Shown here: one piece after another, positions 28,136 through 37,233 of the stretch
Position numbering within the stretch: the first letter of the stretch is position 1
How the letters are laid out: every line of letters starts with the position of its first letter
Notes under the pieces: model-generated
What the model was told of the DNA's origin: nothing
What the model saw: the letters and a program-made list of their open reading frames with translations, nothing else
Databases searched by the model: none
Position numbers and translations under genes: made by a program
NCBI GenBank assembly: GCA_036269135.1
Contig: DATASQ010000030.1
Location: forward strand, 1 to 64,000
Direction of reading: 5' to 3'
Length of the DNA: 64,000 nt
Source: Palsa-343 sp036269135
GTDB lineage: Bacteria; Acidobacteriota; Terriglobia; Terriglobales; Acidobacteriaceae

Positions 28136-30802
28136 TCATTCGGCACGGAGGGTCTGCATGGGGTCGAGGACTGCCGCGCGGCGAGCGGGAAGAAAGCTGG
28201 CGGCAAGCGCAATCACCGCGATCAGGAGCGCAACCGAAGCCATGGTGAGGGGATCGTCAGGACGGACACCATAGAGGAAGCCGGCGAGGAGCCGTCCGCT
28301 GAGGAGGGCAGCGATTACGCCGAGAAGAATACCGGCGAGCGCAAGTCGGAGGCCATCGCCGAGGACCATGCGCAGTATGGCGCCGCGCTGTGCGCCCAAG
28401 GCGATACGGATGCCGATCTCGCGGGAGCGCTGGCCGGCGGTGTAGGCCATGACGCCATACAGGCCTATGGCAGCGAGCAGCAGAGCGGTGACTCCGAAGA
28501 AGCCGACGAGGAGCATGGAAAAGCGGTCGGCAGCCATGGCGTCGCGCGTAAGAGTGGTCAGCGTGGTGATGTTGGCGAGAGGCACGGCGGGATCGACCCC
28601 GCGGATGGTCTCTCGCGCCGCGGCGATGACGCTGTCGGGCGCAGCTTTGGTGCGCAGGACGACCTGCATGAGCGACATGGAGGGCCAGACGTTCTGGGTG
28701 TAAGGCTCGAACATCTCCGGAGCGGGCGCTTCGCGGAGCGACGAGTGCTTCATATCGGCAACAATGCCAACGATGGTGGCGGGAACCTTCTGCGAGGGAA
28801 CGAGGAGTTGCCTGCCGAGGGGGTCCTGGCCGGGCCAGTAGCGGCGGGCCATGGCGCGATTGATGATGGTGACGGGCGGCGCTGAAAGGATGTCGGCTTC
28901 GCGGAAATCGCGACCTTCGAGGAGGGGCGTTCCGAGCGCCGAGAACAGGTGGGGGGAAACGATGGTGTAGTTGACGATCGGAGGCTGCTCACCTTTGGCG
29001 AGCAGGCGGCCAACGATGCGGGCGACACCGGCTTCCGTGGCTCCGCCCATGGGCACGGCTTCGGTAATACCGGCGGCTTCGACCCCGGGCAGGGCCCGGA
29101 GACGAGGCAGAGCCTGCCCATAGAAACGGGCGATGGTGTCGCGGCCGGGATACTGCGTGCTCGGCAACGAAATCTGGAAGGTGAGGACGTGGTCGGGGCG
29201 GAAGCCGCCGTCGGAGGCGAGCAGCTGACGGAAGCTGCGGACGAGCAACGCTGAGGTCATGACCAGTGCGAGGGCAAGAGCGATCTGAGAAACGACGAGA
29301 GCGGCGCGCAGGCGGGGATGCGCTGCGGCGGAGCCGGATTTCTGGCCGCCGTCACGGAGCGAGTCGGCGCAGTTGACGCGGGTAGCGCCGAGAGCGGGCG
29401 CGAATCCGAAGAGCACGCCGGAAAGCAGGGTGATGGCGGCAACGAAGGCGAAGACACGGAGGTCCGGAGCCGCTTCCTGGAGGCGTGGCAGGGTGGGGGG
29501 GCCAAAGGCGCGGACCAGCGACACGCCGGCGATGGCGACGCCCATGCCGAGCAGGCCGCCGGCGACGGCGAGCAGCAGGCCCTCGGTGAGGACCTGCCGG
29601 AACATGCGTGCTGCTCCGGCGCCGAGCGCGGAGCGGAGGGTGAATTCGCGCTGGCGGGTGATGGCGCGGGTGAGCAGGAGCCCGGCAACGTTCAGGCAGG
29701 CAATGAGCAACACCGCAGCGACGGCGGCGAGGAGGAGCAAGAGGGGACGGCGAGTATCGCCGGCCACCTGTCGTTGCACCGGCGTAACGATGGAGCGGGA
29801 CCAGCCTTTCCACGCGGGGTGCTCGCGGTCCATGCGCTCGGCGAAGAGATCCATGGATGCCTGGGCCTGCGCGACGGTGACGCCGGGCTGGAGACGACCG
29901 ACCGCGGCCAGCTCCGATGGCGTGAAGCGTGGGGTGATCGCGGGCAGTGCGACAGGAACCCACAGCCCAGTTGCGGCGGCGAAGGTGAAGTCGCCGGGCA
30001 TTTCGTTGGCGCGCGGAAAGGCAAAGCCGCGCGGCATGATGCCAATAACGGTGTAGGGGAGGCCGTTCAGATGGATCACCCGATTGAGGATGCCGGGATC
30101 GGCGTGAAAGCGGCTGCGCCAGAGAGCGTCACTGAGAACGACTTCGTGTTCATGGCCGGGCGTGTCTTCTTCGCGAGTGAAAATCCGGCCTAGCTCAGGA
30201 GAGATGCCGAGAGCGGGGAAGAATCCCGAGGAGACCTCGGCGCCCTGAAGAAGTGCGGGGTCCCCAACGCCGGTGAGATTGAAGTCGGCACCCTGGAACG
30301 CGCCCAGGTGGCGAAATGTGGCCGTCTCGTGTTCGAGGGCCCGGAAGCGGAGGGGATCCCAGGGAAACTTGTCGAAGCCGGGGATACCAGCGCCCGCGGG
30401 CGCTACGTTCCAGGGGATGACGAGGCTGGCTGGATCGGGATAGGGGACGGGCCTGAGCAGAATGGTGTCGACGAGGGAGAAGACGGCGGTGGTGGCGCCG
30501 ATGCCGAGGCCGAGCAGCAGGACGACGGCGAGAGAAAAGCCGGGGAACTTGCGAGCCTGACGGAGCGCGAAGCAAATGTCGGCGGCGACGGATTCGAGCG
30601 CGGGGAACTGCCAGGTTTCACGGCTGCGCTGCTCGATGAGGGTGACATTGCCGAAGGCGCGGCGCGCGGCCTGCTCGGCTTCCGGGCGAGAAAGATTTTC
30701 CATGCGCATGAGTTGCTCAGTGCGCTCCTCGATGTGCTGGCGGAGTTCCTCGGAGAGATTATCGTAGAGACGGCGGCGAAAGATGCGATCGAGCCAGCTC
30801 AT
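28136..30802 (-). CDS. ADOP-family ABC-type permease (MacB/FtsX-like)
   Basis: An 888-residue membrane protein. The N-terminal 70 residues (DNLSEELRQHIEERTEQLMR and following) are the soluble segment typical of ADOP (acidobacterial duplicated orphan permease) proteins. Two copies follow of a MacB periplasmic domain plus FtsX domain; the first opens FSLAVVLLLGLGIGATTAVFS, and the last ends ARRAAVLDPMQTLRAE. There is no ATPase gene nearby, as is usual for the group; cargo is unknown. The start at 30802 has GGGAGG about 8 bases upstream; the longer frame above it runs into padR and is not used. It is 37 bases downstream of padR on the same strand, so they form one operon. Confidence 0.88.
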   Translation of the reverse strand: MSWLDRIFRRRLYDNLSEELRQHIEERTEQLMRMENLSRPEAEQAARRAFGNVTLIEQRSRETWQFPALESVAADICFALRQARKFPGFSLAVVLLLGLGIGATTAVFSLVDTILLRPVPYPDPASLVIPWNVAPAGAGIPGFDKFPWDPLRFRALEHETATFRHLGAFQGADFNLTGVGDPALLQGAEVSSGFFPALGISPELGRIFTREEDTPGHEHEVVLSDALWRSRFHADPGILNRVIHLNGLPYTVIGIMPRGFAFPRANEMPGDFTFAAATGLWVPVALPAITPRFTPSELAAVGRLQPGVTVAQAQASMDLFAERMDREHPAWKGWSRSIVTPVQRQVAGDTRRPLLLLLAAVAAVLLIACLNVAGLLLTRAITRQREFTLRSALGAGAARMFRQVLTEGLLLAVAGGLLGMGVAIAGVSLVRAFGPPTLPRLQEAAPDLRVFAFVAAITLLSGVLFGFAPALGATRVNCADSLRDGGQKSGSAAAHPRLRAALVVSQIALALALVMTSALLVRSFRQLLASDGGFRPDHVLTFQISLPSTQYPGRDTIARFYGQALPRLRALPGVEAAGITEAVPMGGATEAGVARIVGRLLAKGEQPPIVNYTIVSPHLFSALGTPLLEGRDFREADILSAPPVTIINRAMARRYWPGQDPLGRQLLVPSQKVPATIVGIVADMKHSSLREAPAPEMFEPYTQNVWPSMSLMQVVLRTKAAPDSVIAAARETIRGVDPAVPLANITTLTTLTRDAMAADRFSMLLVGFFGVTALLLAAIGLYGVMAYTAGQRSREIGIRIALGAQRGAILRMVLGDGLRLALAGILLGVIAALLSGRLLAGFLYGVRPDDPLTMASVALLIAVIALAASFLPARRAAVLDPMQTLRAE

Positions 30803-30839
30803 GGCTGGAACCTCCCTGGGGGCTGAGTTCACCGGCGAT

Positions 30840-31202
30840 TCACGACTGAGCCGAACGCCGCGCTGGGCCGAGCACCATCTGGATGCCTTCGAGCATGCGG
30901 TCAAAGCTGGAGAGCTCGTGTTCGAGGTGGCGCAGGCCGGCGCGGGTGATGGTGTAGGTGCGGATGCGCCGGTTGGTTGAGGTGGACGTGGTCCAGGACG
31001 CAGTGACGAGTTTTGCTTTGAGCAGACGCTGGAGCGCCGGGTAGAGGGAGCCTTCTTCGACCTGGAGCAGATTGCCGGAACGCTGCTGGATGTGCTGGAC
31101 AAGCGCGTATCCGTGGGAGGGCCGACGGCGGAGCGACTCGAGGATCATGATCTCAAGGGCGCCGGGAAAGAGGTCGCGGGATGGGTCCTGGGATTTCGGC
31201 AT
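30840..31202 (-). CDS. PadR-family transcriptional regulator
   Basis: About 120 residues: a winged-helix domain with ALEIMILESLRRRPSHGYAL, EEGSLYPALQRLL and the wing RRIRTYTITRAGLRHLE, then a C-terminal helix for dimerisation. PadR proteins repress nearby efflux or permease genes; here the target is the ADOP permease that follows. I choose the internal start at 31202 (PKSQDPSRDLFPGALE onward), the standard opening in this subfamily. The upstream ATG at 31235 lies inside a perfect palindrome that is probably the operator. Ribosome sites are weak at both. Confidence 0.85.
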   Translation of the reverse strand: MPKSQDPSRDLFPGALEIMILESLRRRPSHGYALVQHIQQRSGNLLQVEEGSLYPALQRLLKAKLVTASWTTSTSTNRRIRTYTITRAGLRHLEHELSSFDRMLEGIQMVLGPARRSAQS

Positions 31203-31231
31203 AAGGCCTGGTGGATCGATGCCTAGACTAA

Positions 31232-31251
31232 ACATGCCTGTAGCGGCATGT
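31232..31251. promoter_or_regulatory. Palindrome upstream of padR, candidate operator
   Basis: ACATGCC (31232-31238) and GGCATGT (31245-31251) are perfect inverted repeats 6 bases apart, 30 bases before the preferred padR start. The position fits autoregulation by PadR. Confidence 0.5.
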
Positions 31252-31446
31252 CAAGCACCCAGCCAGGATGGCATAGTCTGCTCGCCGTCAGCCACCATGG
31301 CTAATCGAAGAGGAAGCCAGTCCTTTTAGAAATGGGTTAGCCGGCAAACATCGGCCCCCACCCCGCCGATGTACAGGCGGAGCCGAACTACCTCAGCCGT
31401 CTGAAAACACAGGAACAAAGCGAATAACACGCTTTGGCCCTGCTCG

Positions 31447-31617
31447 TTATTTCGTGAAGATACCGTGGTCGGCGTCGTAATCCTGTTCTTCTCTTGCTGC
31501 TTTACCTGCGGCTTCGTCGGCAATCTGGTCCAGTTCCTTCTGAACCTGCTTGGCCGGGTCGCTGGGGCGATCGTCGTCCTTCGGTGTCTTCGGGGCAATC
31601 GTCTTAATTTCAGGCAT
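31447..31617 (-). CDS. Small charged protein, 56 residues
   Basis: An ATG at 31617 with GGAGGAAAC directly upstream opens a 56-residue frame starting MPEIKTIAPKTPKDD and ending HGIFTK. It is rich in Lys, Asp, Glu and Ala, with a probable helix in the middle (QVQKELDQIADEAAGKAARE) and no membrane segment or Cys. The near-ideal ribosome site and the codon pattern make it a credible gene, although I do not recognise a family. It stands alone, upstream of padR and in the same direction, 245 bases away. Confidence 0.6.
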   Translation of the reverse strand: MPEIKTIAPKTPKDDDRPSDPAKQVQKELDQIADEAAGKAAREEQDYDADHGIFTK

Positions 31618-32307
31618 GTTTCCTCCATAGATTCATAATCGAAATGGCGTGACGGGCTGTCCACGCACAATACCAGCCCACCATTTGGCCCGATCCGGCC
31701 AATCGCCCAGGGCGAGAAGCCGGCGTGTGAGTTCATCGTACCCACCCTCCGATATCTCGCCATTATCGCTTTGTATAGGGCGCCGCCCGGGATCAGGAGC
31801 AGCAGCCCGGAACGGCATTGCGCGGGAGCACGATGCCCACCTGCAGATTCCTTGGCATCATCCGGGCGAACGCATCGAGTCCTGCGTGGCGCGCCGCCCG
31901 AGTATGCTCCGACAGCGGTGACTAGTTAGCGCAGCCATCATATCAACCGATAATTGTGTGATAGCTGCCTGCCTTATAGCGTTACCTTTGTAACGCGAGG
32001 TCCCCGCGGCTTAGTTCCGTCGGGGAAACTGGCCCAACATCTAAGTGGGGATACACACGCTGTGAGTGCACGGCGTATGTGTCCTATATGTAGGACCTGT
32101 GCCTGGGGTGCCGGGACCACTTCCGAAGCCATTGGTCACCGCATAGGTGCCTTGTCATCGGCTCGGGGGAGGCGTCTGCGTCCTTTGGCGAGTACGCGCG
32201 ATGTCTCCCGGATGGAATGTACTTAGGCGGCAGTCACCGGGGTACTCCCGCCACGCCCGGCAATCCGCAACCTGCCCTCCCCGGCCCTATATCTGAAGGA
32301 GAATGAC
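31618..32307. other. Intergenic region with an inverted repeat
   Basis: Nearly 700 bases with no convincing gene. GCGTTAC (31979-31985) and GTAACGC (31990-31996) form a perfect 7-base inverted repeat with a 4-base loop, a possible operator or small hairpin about 310 bases before the PQQ-propeller gene. Its arms match the CGTTAC/GTAACG repeat in front of the TonB receptor gene. The ribosome site of the downstream gene is GAAGGAGAATGAC. Confidence 0.45.
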
Positions 32308-33924
32308 ATGCCATTTGATCAAAGTAAGCAGTGGTTCCTGGCATTCGCGTGCATTAGCCTATTGTCCACGACTGTATCTGTGTCGGCACAGCGGTGGTCA
32401 GGAGGGCCGCCGGAGCATGACCAATGGCCGATTGCGGGAAGCGATCTGGCGAACTCGTGGAATCAACGTGGTGAACATCTCATCAGTCCTGAGAACGTCC
32501 ACAGACTGAAAGCGAAGTGGGTATTCACAACCGGCGGCGACGTCTCGGCCACGCCTACGGTGGATGACGACGCGGTCTACTTTCCCGATTGGGCCGGAAA
32601 CCTGTTCGCAGTCGGGAAACAGAGTGGCCGCCTGATCTGGTCCCGCCAGATTTCCGACTACGATGGCTTCCCCGGAGCAGTATCGCGCGTAAGTCCCGCG
32701 GTCGATGGCGATTTGATCATCACCGGCGACCTCGAAAGCTATTCGCAGAATCACGACGGCGCGAACGTGATCGCCCTGGACAAGCGTACAGGCGAGCTCA
32801 GGTGGATTACCAGCGTGGAGAAGCATCCGGCCGCGATCATTACCGGGTCGCCAGTCGTCTTCCGTGGAGTCGTTTACGTCGGCGTTTCTTCGGTTGAGGA
32901 AACTCTGGGCGAGGACCCGACCTATCTCTGTTGCAGCTTCCGCGGCAGCATCGTGGCTCTGGATGAAAGGACCGGTGCGATTCTCTGGAAGACCTATGAC
33001 ATGCCGGACAATGGCGGGCGCACGGACCTCTATAGCGGTGGCGCGGTGTGGCAGCCGCCAGCGATTGATCCGGAACGGGGTGTGCTCTATATCGGCACCG
33101 GCAATAACTATACGGCACCTGCCGCGGTGGAAGCATGCCAGAACGCCAATCCAACCGCGAATTGCGCGGCGGCTGACGATTACTTTGATACGGCGCTGGC
33201 GCTGGATCTGAAGACGGGAGCGATCAGGTGGGCGAACCGGTTGCAGGGCTCCGATACGTGGACGATTGCCTGCCTGCTTCCAGGAGGCGCCACCAACCCA
33301 AACTGTCCGGTGCCCAGCAGTCCCGACTTCGATCTGGGAGGATCCGGGCCCAACCTGATGGGAAAAATCGTCGGCTTCGGTCAGAAAAGTGGAGTCTACT
33401 GGGGACTGGATGCCGATAGTGGGAAAATCCTGTGGAGCACGCCGGTTGGCCCCGGCGGTGATCTGGGAGGAATCGAGTGGGGAACGGCAACGGACGGCAA
33501 ACGGGTTTATGTCGCCATCTCTAACAGCAACAGCCTTCCCTATACTCTGGCGCCGTCCGGGGAACAGATCACCTGGGGAGCGTGGAGCGCTGTCGATGTC
33601 GCCACGGGAAAAATTCTTTGGCAGACGCCGGACCCAACGGGTGCAAGCGACCGGAGCTCAGTTAGCGTCGCGAACGGCGTAATGTATGCCGGGTCCTATG
33701 CGGGGCAGATGTACGCGCTCGATGCAAAAACCGGGGAAATCCTGTGGAGCTTTGCAAGCGGGGGCTCTGTGCTCGATGCACCTTCGATTGTGGACGGGAC
33801 TCTTTATTGGGGATCTGGTTATCAGGAGATCGCGCCCGGGATTGGCAACAACAAGGTGTACGCGTTCAGCCTGACTGAAAAGCAAGACAGAGGCGGAGAT
33901 CCTGACGATGACCATGATCGCTGA
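32308..33924 (+). CDS. PQQ-binding-like beta-propeller protein, periplasmic
   Basis: A 538-residue secreted protein (signal peptide to about residue 29, ending SVSAQ). The mature part is built of tryptophan-docking propeller repeats such as LDKRTGELRWITS, LDERTGAILWKTY and LDAKTGEILWSFA. A vicinal Cys pair (YLCCSF) is of the kind found at PQQ sites of quinoprotein alcohol dehydrogenases. The layout resembles polyvinyl-alcohol-dehydrogenase-like quinoproteins. No haem c motif (CxxCH) is present, so electrons would have to leave to a separate carrier. Substrate unknown. It is a lone gene with a good ribosome site; the next gene starts 386 bases on. Confidence 0.8.
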   Translation: MPFDQSKQWFLAFACISLLSTTVSVSAQRWSGGPPEHDQWPIAGSDLANSWNQRGEHLISPENVHRLKAKWVFTTGGDVSATPTVDDDAVYFPDWAGNLFAVGKQSGRLIWSRQISDYDGFPGAVSRVSPAVDGDLIITGDLESYSQNHDGANVIALDKRTGELRWITSVEKHPAAIITGSPVVFRGVVYVGVSSVEETLGEDPTYLCCSFRGSIVALDERTGAILWKTYDMPDNGGRTDLYSGGAVWQPPAIDPERGVLYIGTGNNYTAPAAVEACQNANPTANCAAADDYFDTALALDLKTGAIRWANRLQGSDTWTIACLLPGGATNPNCPVPSSPDFDLGGSGPNLMGKIVGFGQKSGVYWGLDADSGKILWSTPVGPGGDLGGIEWGTATDGKRVYVAISNSNSLPYTLAPSGEQITWGAWSAVDVATGKILWQTPDPTGASDRSSVSVANGVMYAGSYAGQMYALDAKTGEILWSFASGGSVLDAPSIVDGTLYWGSGYQEIAPGIGNNKVYAFSLTEKQDRGGDPDDDHDR

Positions 33925-34310
33925 CAGGTCGTAGCCACAAAGGCAGATAACTTAAATCCTGTCGTCGGCTGTCAAGCACCCGGGCCACAGTGACAATTGA
34001 TTTCTCTTTGAGATGGGCGCGAAGGCGGCGCCATCTGAGGCGATTCGGGCTCTCACCCGGATCGCCCGCTTTGATCTAAAGCCGCTCCTGCCACGCCAGG
34101 AACAGTCGGCTGGATTCGGGCAGCGCCTATTGGGACACGGCGATGACTGCGATATGACCCTCTCAAAAGGGGAACCCTATACAAATGTATAATCGACACC
34201 CCCTTGCGCTCCTTCTACGATGACGATGGTTTTGTTATTCGGGATCCGCAACATTGCAGTTGCTTCCCACCGCCAACCCATTCTCGTCACATGAGGAGGT
34301 CACGTTCCAT
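33925..34310. promoter_or_regulatory. Upstream region of the DUF4331 gene
   Basis: A perfect palindrome TATACA-AA-TGTATA (34178-34191) overlaps a TATAAT hexamer (34188-34193) about 120 bases before the DUF4331 start. It could be a -10 box inside a regulator site; I see no clear -35 box. AGGAGG lies 11 bases before the start. The rest of the stretch holds nothing I recognise. Confidence 0.4.
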
Positions 34311-35540
34311 ATGCGACCCATTGAAAAGGCGAATACATCTGAGCGAAAGGTAAACGAGACCACGGGTATTTCGCGCCGGAAAATCCTAATAGGCGGCGCA
34401 GTCATGGCAGCGGGAGTTACTCTGCCTTCGGCTCTCTCGGCTCTATCGGCCGCCGCTGTCCCCCGATCGCAAAGCTCATCCGACTCCGAACTCGCAAAGG
34501 GAGAAATCATGTCTCATCATCTCGACTCACCGATTGCTCGCCAGGACGTTCGTCTTGACATCACCGACCTCTACGTATTCCGCGGCCAGACCGGCACGGT
34601 ATTCGTGATCGACGTCTGCCATTCCATCGCCCAGCCAAAAATTCCCGGCTACCATCCGGAAGGCATGTACGAATTCAAGGTCGATTTCAATGGCGATGCG
34701 GTCGAAGAAGTCACCTACCGTTTCACCTTCGATGAACGCGATGCACAGGGGAACCAGCGCTACACGCTGCGCTCCATCCGCGGGCCGGAAGCCACCGACC
34801 CGCATGCGGCAGGGACGGTGCTCGCACGGGGAACCACGGATCAAACCGTAACCGGCCTATCCGGCGTGCGCTGCTGGGCGGGCAAAGCGGGCGACCCTTT
34901 CTGGATCGAGCCAACCGTACTTCACGCCGTGGGCCACGCTTTCCAGGACGGCACCGTTGTGAATCTGGGAGACTGGGATGCCGGGAAGGCCACGAACCTC
35001 TTCGCCGGAGGTACGCTGTATGCGATTGTGCTGGAACTACCCGACAGCGAGCTGCTCGCGGGCCAGGGCGACAATCGTCAGATCGGCGCATGGGCCGTGG
35101 CCTCGCTCGCCACAGATGCCGGGGGATGGCGCTCGATCAACCGCGTCGGTCATCAAATGATCCATCCCCTCTTTGCGCAGTACAACGAGGACCTCGGCAA
35201 TCGTCTCAACGCCGGACATCCGGCGGAGGATCGCGCAACCTACGGAGCGGCGGTCACCCGGTCTGTCGCAAGCGTAGTTGCGGCATATGGAACGGCCGAT
35301 GATCCGCAGAGCTATGCAGAGAAGTTCACGGACCGCATATTCCCCAACATTCTGCGTTACAAGGTCGGTACGCCGGCACTGTACGGCTTCACCGAATGGA
35401 ATGGTCGCTCGCTGACGGACAACGCACCCGACGTCATGTTCTCCATCGCAGCGAACACTCCAATCCGCCTTGGGATCGGCAAGGGATCGGTCACCTCGAA
35501 ACCATCGAAGAGCTTCCCGTATGTTCCGCCGGCAGTTTAA
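34311..35540 (+). CDS. DUF4331 protein, Tat-exported
   Basis: A 409-residue protein. The N-terminus has a twin-arginine signal (ISRRKILIGGAVMAAG), after which the DUF4331 domain begins with MSHHLDSPIARQDVRLDITD and runs to the end (DLYVFRG, IPGYHPEGMYEFKVDFNGD, NRVGHQMIHPLF). The family is extracytoplasmic and of unknown activity; its repeats resemble a propeller-like fold. The start at 34311 follows AGGAGG; an ATG inside at the MSHHLD motif is where shorter family members begin. A stub copying that motif lies at 57647-57790. Confidence 0.82.
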   Translation: MRPIEKANTSERKVNETTGISRRKILIGGAVMAAGVTLPSALSALSAAAVPRSQSSSDSELAKGEIMSHHLDSPIARQDVRLDITDLYVFRGQTGTVFVIDVCHSIAQPKIPGYHPEGMYEFKVDFNGDAVEEVTYRFTFDERDAQGNQRYTLRSIRGPEATDPHAAGTVLARGTTDQTVTGLSGVRCWAGKAGDPFWIEPTVLHAVGHAFQDGTVVNLGDWDAGKATNLFAGGTLYAIVLELPDSELLAGQGDNRQIGAWAVASLATDAGGWRSINRVGHQMIHPLFAQYNEDLGNRLNAGHPAEDRATYGAAVTRSVASVVAAYGTADDPQSYAEKFTDRIFPNILRYKVGTPALYGFTEWNGRSLTDNAPDVMFSIAANTPIRLGIGKGSVTSKPSKSFPYVPPAV

Positions 35541-35851
35541 GGGCAGAGCGACTTAGCCGAATACGCACGCGCGACGTTCGGTAGCGGCGGTGCTGCCTTT
35601 GCGCTTCAGCGGTGGCGTTATCGCGAAAGCGAAATGAATCGTATCGATTAATCGCGGGTGACCGGGCGACTTCCGGATTGAAGGCCACCCGAAGTAGTGC
35701 GACGGCTCCGGCAGAGCGTATGCTTCGCGGGCTCCAGGCGGAACACCGTGTGGATTCAGCCGGTCTTCCGCCCGGGAGGCAACAATAGCCGGACCGGTGA
35801 CAGGGGCTGCCGCGGACGGCTCGATCGTCCTCCGTCCCGGAGGAGTTAGAT
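35541..35851. other. Intergenic region before cydA
   Basis: No gene or clear regulatory signal seen except the strong GGAGGAG ribosome site directly before cydA. Confidence 0.5.
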
Positions 35852-37216
35852 GTGACCAATCGCGAATTATTCGATCGTCTGCACTTCGCTTTTACAATCA
35901 GTTATCACTATTTATACCCTCAGCTCACGATGGGGCTGGCGCTTCTCATTGTCGTGCTGAAGAGCCTGGGCCTGCGCCGCGATGACAGCCGCTACGACGA
36001 TGCAGCCCGCTTCTGGGCACGCATCTTCGGAATCAACTTTGTTATGGGGGTGGTAACCGGCATACCCATGGAATTCCAGTTCGGGACTAACTGGTCGGAG
36101 TTCTCGCGCCTGACCGGCAGCGTGATTGGACAGCCGCTCGCTATGGAGGGTGCCTTCTCCTTCTTTCTGGAATCCGCGTTCCTGGGGCTCTTTCTCTTTC
36201 GCGAGCGGCGGCTGTCGCGCTGGGCGCACTGGGGCACGGCTGTGGCCGTCATGGCTGGCTCCTGGCTCTCCGGCTACTTCATCATTGTGACTGACGCCTG
36301 GATGCAGCACCCGGTGGGCTTTCGCATGGGCCCGGGAGGGTCATTCGATGTGAGCAGTTTCTTGCAACTGCTCGGTAACCCATGGGCTCTCATCCAGTAT
36401 GCGCACACCATGTGTGGCGCCGTCGTGACAGCCTCGTTTGTCGTGAGTGGTGTGGGGGCGCTGTACATGCTGCTTCGCCGTCATCAGGAGTATGCGCAGA
36501 TCTTTCTGCGCGTGGGGGTCACGGTGGGAACGATCGCCTCGATTCTCCAGGTCTTTCCCACCGGGGACCTGCACGGCAAGTACATGGCGCGCCACCAGCC
36601 CGTGACGACGGCGGCGATGGAAGGTCTCTTCCAAACCGAGAAGGGTGCGCCCATCGTTTTGGTCGGACAGCCTGACGTCCAGCAGCAACGCATCGACAAT
36701 CCCGTGGCGATCAACGATCTGCTGAGCTTCCTGGCCTACGGCACGCCGCGCGCGACGGTCCAGGGCCTCGATGCATATTCGCGCGACCAGTGGCCAACTA
36801 ACATTTCTATCGTGTACTACGCGTATCACATCATGGTTGGCCTGGGAACCTGGTTCGTCGCCATCATGTTGGCTGCGGCGGTCTTCCTCTGGCGGGGCAG
36901 GCTGTTCGTCACGCGATGGCTGCTCTGGCCGTTGATGCTCAGCGTTCCGTTACCCTATATCGCCAACATTGCGGGATGGGTTACGGCGGAAACAGGCCGG
37001 CAACCCTGGATCGTGTATGGCTTACTGCGCACCGCCGCCGGATATTCGCCGCATATCTCAACGGGAAATGTCCTTTTCACGCTGCTCGGCTTTATGGGAA
37101 TGTATGCGGTGCTCTCAATCCTGTTCCTCCTGCTGGTCTGGAATGTCATCTCGGCCGGCCCCGAGAACGAGCAACCGTGCATAGGGAGCACCGGCGCGCC
37201 CGTCGCAGCTTCATGA
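35852..37216 (+). CDS. cydA: Cytochrome bd ubiquinol oxidase subunit I
   Basis: A 454-residue inner-membrane protein with about nine helices. Ligand regions are visible: the N-terminal His in TISYHYLYP (haem b595 side), the His in QYAHTM (haem b558) and the GRQPW motif conserved in subunit I. The Q-loop is of the short type. The enzyme oxidises quinol and reduces oxygen to water with high affinity, supporting life at low oxygen. It starts with GTG after GGAGGAG, and cydB follows directly. No cydX, cydC or cydD is seen in the window. Confidence 0.95.
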   Translation: MTNRELFDRLHFAFTISYHYLYPQLTMGLALLIVVLKSLGLRRDDSRYDDAARFWARIFGINFVMGVVTGIPMEFQFGTNWSEFSRLTGSVIGQPLAMEGAFSFFLESAFLGLFLFRERRLSRWAHWGTAVAVMAGSWLSGYFIIVTDAWMQHPVGFRMGPGGSFDVSSFLQLLGNPWALIQYAHTMCGAVVTASFVVSGVGALYMLLRRHQEYAQIFLRVGVTVGTIASILQVFPTGDLHGKYMARHQPVTTAAMEGLFQTEKGAPIVLVGQPDVQQQRIDNPVAINDLLSFLAYGTPRATVQGLDAYSRDQWPTNISIVYYAYHIMVGLGTWFVAIMLAAAVFLWRGRLFVTRWLLWPLMLSVPLPYIANIAGWVTAETGRQPWIVYGLLRTAAGYSPHISTGNVLFTLLGFMGMYAVLSILFLLLVWNVISAGPENEQPCIGSTGAPVAAS

Positions 37217-37233
37217 CAACGGAGGACACAGGG

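Noticed and set aside
30803..31102. N-terminal extension of the ADOP permease by 100 residues
   Set aside because: It is a Ser/Pro-rich frame antiparallel to nothing but overlapping padR in another frame; the ATG at 30802 has a good ribosome site and gives the normal family start.
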